This document shows positions 48,820 through 57,416 of a stretch of DNA of 64,000 nt, piece by piece. This stretch comes from Sphingomonas sediminicola (lineage in GTDB: Bacteria > Pseudomonadota > Alphaproteobacteria > Sphingomonadales > Sphingomonadaceae): contig NZ_CP060782.1 of the NCBI RefSeq assembly GCF_014489515.1, forward strand, positions 1,240,001 to 1,304,000, given 5' to 3'. Each line of letters begins with the position of its first letter. The stretch's first letter is position 1. The position numbers and the translations under genes are program-made. The notes below the pieces were generated by a model. It saw only the letters and a program-made list of their open reading frames with translations, did not search any database and was not told the DNA's origin.

Positions 48820-50700
48820 TTACCAGCCGCACTGCTTCCCGCGATTCTGCTCTTCTAGCCAGCGCTGAAGGGGCGCAAAATATTCGAGCATCGGCTTTGC
48901 CGACATTTCGCGGCTGCCGGTGAATGCCTGAAGCGCATCAGGCCATGGCTTCGATGCGCCCATCGCCAGCATTGCATTCAGCCGCTGGCCGACTTCTTTG
49001 TTGCCGTAGAAGCTGCAGCGGTGGAGCGGGCCTTTCCAGCCCGAGATATCGCAGGCCGCCTTGTAGAACTGGAACTGAAGGATCCGCGCGAGGAAGTAAC
49101 GCGCGTATGGCGTGTTCCCCGGAATGTGGAACTTGGCGCCCGGATCGAAGTCCGCTTCCGAACGAGCGACCGGCGGCGTGATGCCCTGATACTCGCGCTT
49201 CAGGTCGACCCAGGCCTGGTTGTAGTTCGCCGGCGTGATCGAGCCGTTGAACACGCCCCAGCGCCACTTGTCGACGAGCAGGCCGAACGGAAGGAAGGCG
49301 ACCTTGTCCATTGCCTGCCGCAGAAGGAGGCCTGTGTCCTTGCTCTCGTCGGGGACCTTCTTTGGATCAAGCAATCCGATCTGCACCAAATATTGGGGTG
49401 TGATCGAAAGCGCGACAAAGTCGCCGATCGCCTCGTGGAAGCCGTCATTGGCTCCGTTGAGATACAGGTACGGCTGCTGGTTGTAGGCGCGCTGATAATA
49501 GTTGTGACCCATCTCGTGGTGGATGGTCACGAAGTCGTCCGAGTTGACCTTGGTGCACATCTTGATGCGCAGGTCGTCCTTGTTGTCGACGTCCCAAGCC
49601 GATGCGTGGCAGACCACTTCGCGGTCGCGCGGCCGGGTGAACTGCGTCCGCTCCCAGAAGGTCTTGGGCAGCGGCGCGAAGCCGAGCGAGCTGTAGAAGC
49701 CCTCGCCGATCTTGAACATGTCGAGAGGCGTCTTCTTCTGCCCCTCCAGCAGCTTACCGATATCATAGCCGACGTCGCCCGAGCCCTTCGGCGCCACAAC
49801 GTCGTAGATGTTGCCCCATTCCTGGGCCCACATGTTTCCGAGCAGGTCGGCACGGATCGGGCCGGTCGCGGGCTGCACTGCGTTCCCATACTTCTGGTTG
49901 AGCTTTGTCCGCGTGTAGCAGTGGAGCTGATTGTAGAGCGGCTTCGTCTCCGCCCACAGGCGATCATACATCGCCGAGAATTCCTCGGGCGACATATCGT
50001 ACTGCGAGCGCCACATCGCGCCCGTGTCGGCGTAACCGAGCTCCTTCGCGCCCTGGTTCGCGATCTCGACCATGCGCGTGTAGTCGTTGCGCATCGGGCG
50101 GCCGACATTCTCATGCCAGCTTTGCCAGACTTCCTTCAGTTCGGCGGGATTGCGAAGCTCGCCCATCAGGGCTTCCGCATCGTCCCCGGTGATGACTTTG
50201 CCCTTATGCATCGCGCGGCCCTTGCCGTAGGTCGATTGCAGGCGGGTCGAAATGTCGTTGAGCTCGGCGGCCGCGCCCGGTGTCGAAGGCGCCGCAAGAA
50301 CGAGCGCGCCGCGCAGGATATTCAGCTTGCGAGCAGTGTCAGCGTCGAGACCCTGCACCTGCAAATATTGCGCTGCCTGAGTCGCATATTTGACGCCTTT
50401 CTCGGTCGTGATCGTCCCGAAGTAGGCGTTTAGCGCGTCCGTATCCTCGTTGATGTAAGTGTTGTTCACCCAGGCGGCGTGCTGGGTGATCACGTTGAGG
50501 TCGAACAGGTCCTTTTCGACGTCGGCAATGAACTGGCGAGCACCCTCAGGGGTCTGCGGATAGGGCAACGCATTGGCGGCAGGAGCCGGCGCAGCGGCGG
50601 CGGTCGCCGGAACTTCGGCGACCGGCGAGGTCGAAGACGTATTGGCGGCGCAACCAGCCAACGCAAGCGCCGCAAGCGACACGGAAGCAGCAAATTTCAT
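48820..50700 (-). CDS. M2-family peptidyl-dipeptidase (ACE-like) lipoprotein
   Basis: 626 residues from ATG 50700 (MKFAASVSLAALALAGC). The lipobox LAGC predicts lipidation at Cys17, followed by a Ser/Ala/Pro linker. The gluzincin site is TIHHEMGHNYYQRAY (HExxH near 396-400) with the third ligand in GFHEAIGDFVAL about 24 residues later. FWERTQFTRPRDREVVCHAS and PYARYFLARILQFQFYKAAC also match bacterial M2 enzymes. It probably removes dipeptides from peptides in the periplasm. It stands alone with its own terminator. Confidence 0.94.
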   Translation of the reverse strand: MKFAASVSLAALALAGCAANTSSTSPVAEVPATAAAAPAPAANALPYPQTPEGARQFIADVEKDLFDLNVITQHAAWVNNTYINEDTDALNAYFGTITTEKGVKYATQAAQYLQVQGLDADTARKLNILRGALVLAAPSTPGAAAELNDISTRLQSTYGKGRAMHKGKVITGDDAEALMGELRNPAELKEVWQSWHENVGRPMRNDYTRMVEIANQGAKELGYADTGAMWRSQYDMSPEEFSAMYDRLWAETKPLYNQLHCYTRTKLNQKYGNAVQPATGPIRADLLGNMWAQEWGNIYDVVAPKGSGDVGYDIGKLLEGQKKTPLDMFKIGEGFYSSLGFAPLPKTFWERTQFTRPRDREVVCHASAWDVDNKDDLRIKMCTKVNSDDFVTIHHEMGHNYYQRAYNQQPYLYLNGANDGFHEAIGDFVALSITPQYLVQIGLLDPKKVPDESKDTGLLLRQAMDKVAFLPFGLLVDKWRWGVFNGSITPANYNQAWVDLKREYQGITPPVARSEADFDPGAKFHIPGNTPYARYFLARILQFQFYKAACDISGWKGPLHRCSFYGNKEVGQRLNAMLAMGASKPWPDALQAFTGSREMSAKPMLEYFAPLQRWLEEQNRGKQCGW

Positions 50701-50788
50701 GGATTCAACTCTCCCCAATTTTGGACGTCTCCGGAGGCGTGCCGAGTGGAACCGGCAAGCCCTTTCGTCAAGCGGTCAACTTTGCTCT

Positions 50789-51553
50789 TCAAACGGCCGC
50801 GAGAAACTCCGCGATCTTTTCGCCAAGATCAGGCTTGGTCACCGAACTCATGTGCGTGCCCGGGATCTCCTCATAGCGAGCGTTGGGAAGCGCCGAGGCG
50901 AACTCGCGCGCGGACCCATTATCATGGTCCTCGCTTCCGCAGACGACGAGTGTCGGCATGGTGAAGGCGGCAAGCGCCTGTTCGGGGCTCGGATGATCGC
51001 CGAGCGCCTTGAGCAGGAGCGCCGCAGCTACGCGATCAACCTTCATCGTGCGCATGAACTGGATCGAGAGCCAATACGGATCGCCGCGCCGCGCCTGGTC
51101 GAACCGGTCGATCGCCTCGAGGAAGAAGCTGCTCCGACGATCCCAGTTGGTCAGCACCTTCACGCCGGTGCCGGACAGGATCGCACGTTCCGGCTGGACA
51201 CCGCTGCTCACAGCATCGATGGTCGTCCGCGCCCCCAGCGAAAAGCCGCCGAGATCGAAGCGCTCGAGCTTCAAATGGGCAATGAGTTCCTTGAGGTCGC
51301 GGACGAGGATGTCCGCCGAATATTTCGCCGGGTCGTGTGGCTTGCCGCTTTCCCCGTGAGCCCGCAGGTCCGGCATGATCACTCGCAAACCCTCGGACGC
51401 GATGCGATCGGCATGGCCGAACTTGATCCAGTTCATCTGGGCACTGGAGAAGAGCCCGTGCAGCAGGATGACCGGCCTGCCCTCGCCCACCTCGTAATAG
51501 GCGAGCTCAACACCGTCGGAAGTGGTCCAGCGATTGAGGACGGCATCATTCAT
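50789..51553 (-). CDS. Alpha/beta hydrolase
   Basis: 254 residues from ATG 51553, which overlaps the stop of the GFA gene (ATGA). Catalytic features: RPVILLHGLFSSAQMNW (oxyanion HG), MPDLRAHGESGKP, LGGFSLGARTTIDAV (nucleophile Ser in GFSLG), VVCGSEDHDNGSA (acid) and PGTHMSSVTKPDL (His). The substrate is unknown. Coupling with the glutathione-dependent-formaldehyde-activating-like gene suggests a common transcript, although no shared pathway is evident. Confidence 0.9.
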   Translation of the reverse strand: MNDAVLNRWTTSDGVELAYYEVGEGRPVILLHGLFSSAQMNWIKFGHADRIASEGLRVIMPDLRAHGESGKPHDPAKYSADILVRDLKELIAHLKLERFDLGGFSLGARTTIDAVSSGVQPERAILSGTGVKVLTNWDRRSSFFLEAIDRFDQARRGDPYWLSIQFMRTMKVDRVAAALLLKALGDHPSPEQALAAFTMPTLVVCGSEDHDNGSAREFASALPNARYEEIPGTHMSSVTKPDLGEKIAEFLAAV

Positions 51554-51996
51554 TCCGGCATCATCCCAGTGGCCTCGATCCACTTGTTGACGAGCACGTC
51601 GTAGTCGCTGCTCTTGTATTCCGGCAGGCCATCAGTATTGAGCCAAGGGCGCTGGATGCTCTCCGCTCCGAAATGGTGCCTCGGCCTGAAGCGTGACGGA
51701 TCGTCGAAGCTCGCGACCGTCAGGTCCATGTTCTCGCTGCCTTCCTTGTACTGGTAGCCCAGCGAAGTTCCGCACTCGCGGCAGTAGGGCCGCTTCCCGA
51801 TCGGAGAGCTGTCGTACCAGTCGGGCTGATGCTCCCATGCGACGTCCGCCTGCTTGACGTTCTTGAATGCGACTGAGACCGAGCCCGTCGCCCGCTGGCA
51901 CATCCGGCAATGGCAGAGATAGGCGTCATCGTTGGCGATCTTCACCGTGTAGCGGACCCGCCCGCACGCGCAGCCGCCAGTCATTTCGTCGGGCAA
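51550..51996 (-). CDS. GFA / CENP-V family zinc protein
   Basis: 148 residues if translation starts at TTG 51996, which has GGGAGG 5-6 bases upstream; ATG 51984 is 17 bases from that site, and ATG 52044 overlaps the start of the divergent gene. Zinc-binding cysteines: TGGCACGRVRY, AYLCHCRMCQRATGS and YCRECGTSLGYQY, the pattern of the GFA family. Members are related to glutathione-dependent formaldehyde-activating enzyme, but most have no proven activity. It is followed by an overlapping hydrolase gene. Confidence 0.88.
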   Translation of the reverse strand: MPDEMTGGCACGRVRYTVKIANDDAYLCHCRMCQRATGSVSVAFKNVKQADVAWEHQPDWYDSSPIGKRPYCRECGTSLGYQYKEGSENMDLTVASFDDPSRFRPRHHFGAESIQRPWLNTDGLPEYKSSDYDVLVNKWIEATGMMPE

Positions 51997-52042
51997 AACA
52001 TCCTCCCTTGGAGCATCACCATTTGCGCGGCTAAGGGGCGGC

Positions 52043-53046
52043 ATGTCCAGCGCACCGCCTGCGGAAGAGATTTGGAAGGACGCCCGCTGGCTGGGCCAGG
52101 CGGTCGACCCTCGCGCTGGGCTAGTGCGGTTCGTCGAGATGACGCCGGAAAACTATCGCTCGGCGAGCTTTCTCGATGATCGGATGTTCCAGCAGCAGCA
52201 CCGCGTCACGCACCTGCTTCCTTGGGGAAATATCGCAGACTCGGTCCCAGTGGATGCTCGCCGCGACGCACGCTGGATCTTCCACATCAGCCATGTCGGC
52301 TCGACCCTGATCGCGCGCCTGCTTGGCGAACTGGACGGGATTCTGTCCGTTCGCGAGCCGCGCGCTCTCCGCGACCTGACTTTCTTCCGCGAGACGTGCG
52401 GGCACGGTTCATCCCAACGCTGCAGGCCCTGTTCTCCCGGACCTTCGAGCCGAATGGCGCGGCACTAATCAAGGCGACGAGCTTCGTCAGCGAAATCGCG
52501 GGCGAGTTGATGGTGGAGGGAGAACCCGCGCTATTCCTCTACGCCACGCCTCGCTCCTTCATCTCCGGGATCCTGGCGGGCGAGAACTCACGGAAGGAGT
52601 TGGCCGGACGGTCGGAGCAGCGTACCGGCCGCCTGGTCGCACGAGGCGTGAATCTTTCTGCTCCGCGTAGCGAAGCCGACCTCGCGGCGGCGGCTTGGGC
52701 CTGCGAAATGGTCGCGCTGGAATCGGCGGAAGGAGCCAACATCTTGTGGGCCGATTTCGACCGCGTCCTCTGTGACCTGGATGGATTCCTGAGAAAGCTT
52801 GCCGGCTTCTTCGCGTTCCCCGCGACGGCCGAGCGCCTGGCCGAGATCGCCAATGGGCCGCTCACTCGCCGCTACTCGAAGGCCACCGAGTACGAATACA
52901 GCCCGGAGCTGCGTCGCGAGTTGCTGGCCGAGGCGGAACGGAACCATCGTACTGACATCGAAAGTGCGCTTGCCATGCTCGACGCGGCGGCCGAAACAGC
53001 GCCCTTGCTTCGGAAGGCCCTCGACCGGGCGCAGGCGGAGAGCTGA
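52043..53046 (+). CDS. Sulfotransferase-like protein (frame interrupted)
   Basis: About 334 residues after correction. The N-terminal half has EEIWKDARWLGQAVDPRAG and the nucleotide loop RWIFHISHVGSTLIARLLGEL, a PAPS-binding P-loop variant (HVGSTLIAR). The frame breaks at GGG 52400-52402. One added G continues the chain as ETCGARFIPTLQALFSRTF, then ALIKATSFVSEIAGELM and LFLYATPRSFISGILAGENS, where PRSFI resembles the second PAPS-binding region. It precedes a PKHD-type dioxygenase by zero bases (TGA-ATG). The acceptor substrate is unknown. Confidence 0.75.
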
Positions 53047-53709
53047 ATGTATCGGGTGCTGGACATACTGACGCCGGAGGAAGTCACGGAATGCCGCCAG
53101 ATTGCGGCCAATGCGACCTTCGTTCACGGCAAGATCAGCAACCCGCACAACAAGGCGAAGCAGAACGAGCAGCTCCATGAGGCGGCCGCCTACGAACGGA
53201 GCGCGAAGCTCGTCCTCCAGGCCATGATGCGTAGTGACGAGTTCCGCGAGTTCGCATTCCCCGCGCAAATCGCTCCGCCGCTGCTGACCCGCTACAAGCC
53301 GGGGATGCACTATGGCGCGCATGCCGATGCCGCCTATCTGCAACTTCCGCACGGGACGGTGCGTAGCGACCTCAGCTGCACGATCTTCCTCAACGAGCCC
53401 GGGGATTATGAGGGCGGCGCGCTCCACGTCCGGCTGTCGGACGGGAGCATGCGGTTCAAGCTGAAGCCCGGCCAGGCAATCGTCTACCCGTCGGACACGC
53501 TCCACGAGGTCGAGCCGGTCACGCAGGGAGAGAGGCTCGTGGCGATCACCTTCATTCAGAGCCGAGTGAAAGATCCCTTCCAGCGGCACATGCTGTTCGA
53601 GCTGAACGAAGTCGCGGCACTCGAGGGCCTGAAGATGGATCCGGAGAACTTCAGCCGGATGCAGCTAATACAGGCGAACCTGCTTCGCTACTGGGGCGAC
53701 CAGCCCTAG
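53047..53709 (+). CDS. Fe(II)/2-oxoglutarate PKHD-type hydroxylase
   Basis: 220 residues starting directly after the sulfotransferase stop. The double-stranded beta-helix core has MHYGAHADAAYLQLPHG (His ~92 and Asp ~94), LSCTIFLNEPGDYEGGALHV and DTLHEVEPVTQGERLVAITF (distal His ~153, Arg for 2-oxoglutarate). The C-terminal helix with LLRYWGDQP is typical of the YbiX/PiuC group. PiuC-like proteins are often linked to iron uptake in Pseudomonas; here the partner is a sulfotransferase, which suggests modification of a shared product. Confidence 0.9.
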   Translation: MYRVLDILTPEEVTECRQIAANATFVHGKISNPHNKAKQNEQLHEAAAYERSAKLVLQAMMRSDEFREFAFPAQIAPPLLTRYKPGMHYGAHADAAYLQLPHGTVRSDLSCTIFLNEPGDYEGGALHVRLSDGSMRFKLKPGQAIVYPSDTLHEVEPVTQGERLVAITFIQSRVKDPFQRHMLFELNEVAALEGLKMDPENFSRMQLIQANLLRYWGDQP

Positions 53710-53712
53710 GGC

Positions 53713-54183
53713 CTAATTGCCTTGCGACGCCGGCGGCAGCGAGACGTGCTCGTGGACGATTTTCCAACTTCCGTCTGGCTGGCGCTGAAATACGTCGGTG
53801 AACCGAGCGCTAAGCGTCGGTCGAGTGGTTCCGGACTCGATGGTGAAGACTTCGGTACCCGAACTTATGAACGCATCGGGACCGAGCAACTGAATTTGCC
53901 GGTCAGGGACGTGATAGTCCGCGGGCTTCATGCTGACAAAGTCCCGCGCCCAGCCGGTTTGGACTTTCCTGTCGGTGCTCAAGGTGGGATGCCCGGCGTC
54001 GAACAGGACGGCGCCTTCGGCATATTGCCGCATGACATCGTCGACCTTGCCGGTTGTGAAATTCGCTTCGGCCTGCTCGGCGATCGTTGCCGCCTCCGCC
54101 TTGGTCACCGCCGCATGCCCGGCCGGCGCCTGCTTGCAGGCGGCAATGGCGAGAATGCCAAGGCATAGAACGAAGACGCGCAT
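53713..54183 (-). CDS. NTF2-like (DUF4440-type) lipoprotein
   Basis: 156 residues. Lipobox LAIAAC at residues 11-16 predicts a lipoprotein. The mature domain has AATIAEQAEANFTTGKVDDV, AEGAVLFDAGHPTLS, SGTEVFTIESG and FTDVFQRQPDGSWKIVHEH, matching the cone-shaped NTF2-like fold. No catalytic residues can be assigned. It is convergent with the PKHD gene and lies just downstream of asd. Confidence 0.85.
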   Translation of the reverse strand: MRVFVLCLGILAIAACKQAPAGHAAVTKAEAATIAEQAEANFTTGKVDDVMRQYAEGAVLFDAGHPTLSTDRKVQTGWARDFVSMKPADYHVPDRQIQLLGPDAFISSGTEVFTIESGTTRPTLSARFTDVFQRQPDGSWKIVHEHVSLPPASQGN

Positions 54184-54217
54184 CGCTACCTCCCGTAAAG
54201 GAAGCGAGGCTATTGGG

Positions 54218-55246
54218 TTAGGCGGCCTTCTGCAAATGCTTGCGGCCGAGAAGCTCGGCGATCTGCACGGCGTTCAGCGCCGCGCCCTTGCGGAGATTGT
54301 CACTGACCACCCACAGGCTGAGCCCGTTCTCGACTGTCGAATCCTCGCGGATTCGGGAGACATAGGTCGCATATTCACCGACCGCTTCGACCGGCGTGAC
54401 GTAGCCGCCGTCCTCGCGCTTATCGACGACCATCACCCCCGGTGCTTCGCGCAGGATGTCACGCGCCTCTTCGGCAGAAATCTCGTTCTCGAACTCGATG
54501 TTCACCGCTTCGCTGTGACCGACAAAGACAGGAACGCGCACACAGGTCGCGGTCAGCTTGATCGAGGGGTCGAGAATCTTCTTGGTCTCGACCACCATCT
54601 TCCATTCTTCCTTGGTCGAGCCGTCGTCCAGGAAGCTGTCGATGTGCGGGATAACGTTGAAGGCGATCTGCTTGGTGAACTTCCTCGGCTCGTTCGCGTC
54701 GCCGACAAAGATGTTGCGCGACTGCTCGAATAGCTCGTCCATGCCCTCTTTGCCGGCACCAGAGACCGACTGATAGGTCGCGACCACGACACGCTTGATC
54801 TTCGCGGCGTCGTGAAGCGGCTTGAGAGCGACCACAAGCTGAGCGGTCGAACAGTTGGGGTTCGCGATGATATTCTTGCGGGTGTAGCCGGAAATCGCTT
54901 CGGCATTCACCTCCGGCACGATCAGCGGAACGTCCGGGTCCATCCGGAACAGCGAGCTGTTGTCGATGACCGTGCAACCAGCCTGAGCGGCACGCAGTGC
55001 GTGGACCTTGCTGACTTCCGAGCCGGCCGCAAACAAAGCGATGTCCCAGCCGCTGAAATCGAAATGCTCGAGATTCTTGACCTTGAGCTCCTGCCCGCTG
55101 TCGCCGAAGTCGATGATGTCGCCCGTCGAGCGCGCAGATGCGACGGCCGCGACCTCATCCAGCGGGAATTGCCGCTCGGCGAGGATGTTCAGCATCTCCC
55201 GCCCGACATTGCCCGTCGCTCCGACAACTGCGACCCGATAGCCCAT
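54218..55246 (-). CDS. asd: Aspartate-semialdehyde dehydrogenase
   Basis: 342 residues. The NADP loop is VVGATGNVGREML (7-19), followed by the active-site Cys in NIIANPNCSTAQLV (about 131) and ATYQSVSGAGKEGMDEL. Later comes the substrate-binding block CVRVPVFVGHSEAVNIEFE. The enzyme reduces aspartyl phosphate to the semialdehyde, feeding lysine/diaminopimelate, methionine and threonine. It is divergent from the DUF2189 gene with about 170 bases between starts. Confidence 0.97.
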   Translation of the reverse strand: MGYRVAVVGATGNVGREMLNILAERQFPLDEVAAVASARSTGDIIDFGDSGQELKVKNLEHFDFSGWDIALFAAGSEVSKVHALRAAQAGCTVIDNSSLFRMDPDVPLIVPEVNAEAISGYTRKNIIANPNCSTAQLVVALKPLHDAAKIKRVVVATYQSVSGAGKEGMDELFEQSRNIFVGDANEPRKFTKQIAFNVIPHIDSFLDDGSTKEEWKMVVETKKILDPSIKLTATCVRVPVFVGHSEAVNIEFENEISAEEARDILREAPGVMVVDKREDGGYVTPVEAVGEYATYVSRIREDSTVENGLSLWVVSDNLRKGAALNAVQIAELLGRKHLQKAA

Positions 55247-55414
55247 TTCAATCCTCCGTTGCGGGCACGCACCTAGTGTTGTCGGTCCGCTTTACCAAGG
55301 GGCAGCAACCCTCGCCCGTCGAATCCGTTTCGATTCTTTGGTAATGGAGTCGGTTCCAGCGACGCGCCCCGCGCAGTTCGCGAGACGCGCCCTTTGTTCG
55401 AAGGGAGGTCTTCG

Positions 55415-56230
55415 GTGTCCGCAACAACCGTTTCCGCATCGCCCAAATCCAAATCTGCGACTCCGGTCCGCCGCATCACCAGCGCCGACGCCGATGCCGC
55501 TCTTAGCGAAGGCTGGGCGGATTTCATGGACATGCGAGGGGACCTGATCTTCGTCGGTCTGATCTATGTCCTGGTCGGAGTCGTGGCTGCGACAGCGGTC
55601 ATGGGTGGCGCCCTGCTGCCGCTGCTATTCCCGATCATCGCCGGGGTCGGACTGATGGGACCAGTCGCCGCTCTCGGCTTCTACGAAATGGCGCGCCGGA
55701 GGGAGAGTGGCCTCCATTCGAACTGGCAGCACTTCCTCGACGTTCGGAAGCGGCCGGGAGCTGACGAGATCGCGATCGTCGGAGCTCTGCTGCTCGGGAT
55801 CTTCGTAGCCTGGGTTTTCGTCGCCAGCGGGCTCTACGTCGCCCTCTTTGGATGGTGGGAGCCGCCGTCGATCGGAGCATTCCTCTCGCGAGTGTTCACC
55901 ACCCCCGAGGGATGGGCGCTGATCCTGATCGGAAACGCAATCGGGCTTGGCTTCGCAGCGCTGGTGCTGGGACTCAGCGTGGTGTCCATGCCGATGCTCG
56001 TGGATTGCGACATCAGCGCAGCCGAGGCCGTTTCCACGTCATGGCGCGCCGCCCGGGCGAACCCGGGCGTGATGTTCCGATGGGGCGTGACCGTTGCCGC
56101 GCTGCTCGTGATCGGCTCGATCCCACTGTTCGTGGGACTCGCGGCTGTGCTCCCGTGGCTGGGCTACGCCACGTGGCATTTGTACACGAAGCTGGTGGAT
56201 CGCAGCGCGATCAAGTCGCGCCGCGACTGA
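55415..56230 (+). CDS. DUF2189 membrane protein
   Basis: 271 residues from GTG 55415, chosen because GGGAGG lies 6 bases upstream. After about 50 polar residues come several hydrophobic helices: LIFVGLIYVLVGVVAATAVM, ALLPLLFPIIAGVGLMGPVA, VGALLLGIFVAWVFVASGLY, GWALILIGNAIGLGFAALVL and TVAALLVIGSIPLFVGLAAV. The loop VSMPMLVDCDISAAEAVSTS and the ending LGYATWHLYTKLVDR are family markers. Inner-membrane location is predicted; function unknown. The stop is 3 bases from the convergent rplS stop. Confidence 0.88.
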   Translation: MSATTVSASPKSKSATPVRRITSADADAALSEGWADFMDMRGDLIFVGLIYVLVGVVAATAVMGGALLPLLFPIIAGVGLMGPVAALGFYEMARRRESGLHSNWQHFLDVRKRPGADEIAIVGALLLGIFVAWVFVASGLYVALFGWWEPPSIGAFLSRVFTTPEGWALILIGNAIGLGFAALVLGLSVVSMPMLVDCDISAAEAVSTSWRAARANPGVMFRWGVTVAALLVIGSIPLFVGLAAVLPWLGYATWHLYTKLVDRSAIKSRRD

Positions 56231-56233
56231 ACC

Positions 56234-56635
56234 TTAAGCGTCGGTCTTTTCGGCCTGCTTCGCCTCTTCGCGGCGAGGGTCGCGGCGCTCGGCGATACGA
56301 GCCGACTTACCACGACGGCCACGGAGATAGTAAAGCTTCGCCCGACGGACTGCGCCGCGACGAACAACCTCGATCGAATCGATGGCCGGCGAGTAGAGTG
56401 GGAAAACGCGCTCGACGCCTTCGCCGAAGCTGATCTTCCGGACGGTGAAGCTGGAACCGACGCCCTTATTCGAGCGGGCGATGCAAACGCCTTCGAACGC
56501 CTGGACGCGGCTGCGGTCACCTTCGATGACCTTCACGCCAACGCGGAGGGTATCACCAGGGCGGAATTCGGGGACCTTCTTGTCGGCGGTCAGCGCTTCA
56601 ATGGCTTCACGTTCAAGAGTCTCGATCAGGTTCAT
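56234..56635 (-). CDS. rplS: Ribosomal protein L19
   Basis: 133 residues, start ATG 56635 overlapping the trmD stop (ATGA). Conserved blocks: [60 protein letters not shown] and [20 protein letters not shown]. The C-terminal acidic/basic tail ([17 protein letters not shown]) is a modest extension. L19 sits at the subunit interface. Confidence 0.97.
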   Translation of the reverse strand: MNLIETLEREAIEALTADKKVPEFRPGDTLRVGVKVIEGDRSRVQAFEGVCIARSNKGVGSSFTVRKISFGEGVERVFPLYSPAIDSIEVVRRGAVRRAKLYYLRGRRGKSARIAERRDPRREEAKQAEKTDA

Positions 56636-57367
56636 TTCTTACTCGCTCTATCTTCACGCTGCGCGCCAGAGGGCGGTGCCTGCGATGCGCCCCCGTGGCG
56701 CTCGATCAGGTCCGGCCGCCTTAGCCGTGTATCTTCGACCGCTTTTGCGTGTCTCCACGCGGCGATCTTCGCATGATCCCCCGACCGCAGCACTTCGGGG
56801 ATCGTGCGTCCTTCCCATGTTACTGGTCGGGTATAGTGCGGATATTCGAGTAGCCCCGCTTCGAAGCTCTCCTCCTCACCGCTGGAGGCCGCGCCCATTA
56901 CCCGGGAAGCAGTCTCACGCAAGCATCGAGGATCACCATCGCCCCAAGCTCTCCGCCGGAGAGGACGTAATCGCCGATCGAGACCGCTTCGATGTCGCGG
57001 GCTTCGAAGATTCGCTCATCGAATCCCTCGAAACGGCCGCAGAGGAGAATGACGCCCTCGCCTGACGCCAATTCGCGAACGCGCTCCTGGCTCAGCGGCT
57101 TCCCGCGAGGCGTAAGCGCGAGGATCGGGCGGCCGTCGGCCACGCTGTCCACCGCTGCGGCCAGCACATCCGGCTTGAGAACCATCCCCGCCCCGCCCCT
57201 GCTGGCGTATCGTCAACACTCCGGTGCTTGTCGGAGGCGAAGTCACGGATTTGAACAGTCTCGAGCGACCAGGTGCTCTCGCCCAGCGCCCTGCCTGCGA
57301 GGCTGACGCCCAGCGGACCCGGAAACATCTCCGGATAGAGGGTCAGAACGGACGCGGTGAAGGCCAT
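56632..57367 (-). CDS. trmD: tRNA (guanine-N1)-methyltransferase TrmD (two frame breaks)
   Basis: About 245 residues after correction. N-terminal [20 protein letters not shown] and [20 protein letters not shown] lead into a break within three CCCC runs at 57186-57199. One added base gives [20 protein letters not shown]. The trefoil-knot part follows: [19 protein letters not shown] sequence and [21 protein letters not shown] second break at CCC 56901-56903 is repaired to [19 protein letters not shown], and the chain ends with [20 protein letters not shown]. TrmD makes m1G37 and is essential, so both breaks are probably sequencing errors. Confidence 0.93.
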
Positions 57368-57416
57368 GCAGGCGGGCTAGTCGGGAACCGCTGTTGCGGC
57401 AATCCATTGGGCGGGA

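Noticed and set aside
49021..50433. 470-codon plus-strand frame
   Set aside because: Antisense to the M2 peptidase; no recognisable motifs.
56445..57065. 206-codon plus-strand frame over rplS/trmD
   Set aside because: Antisense to two conserved genes; it appears only because of the GC-rich composition.
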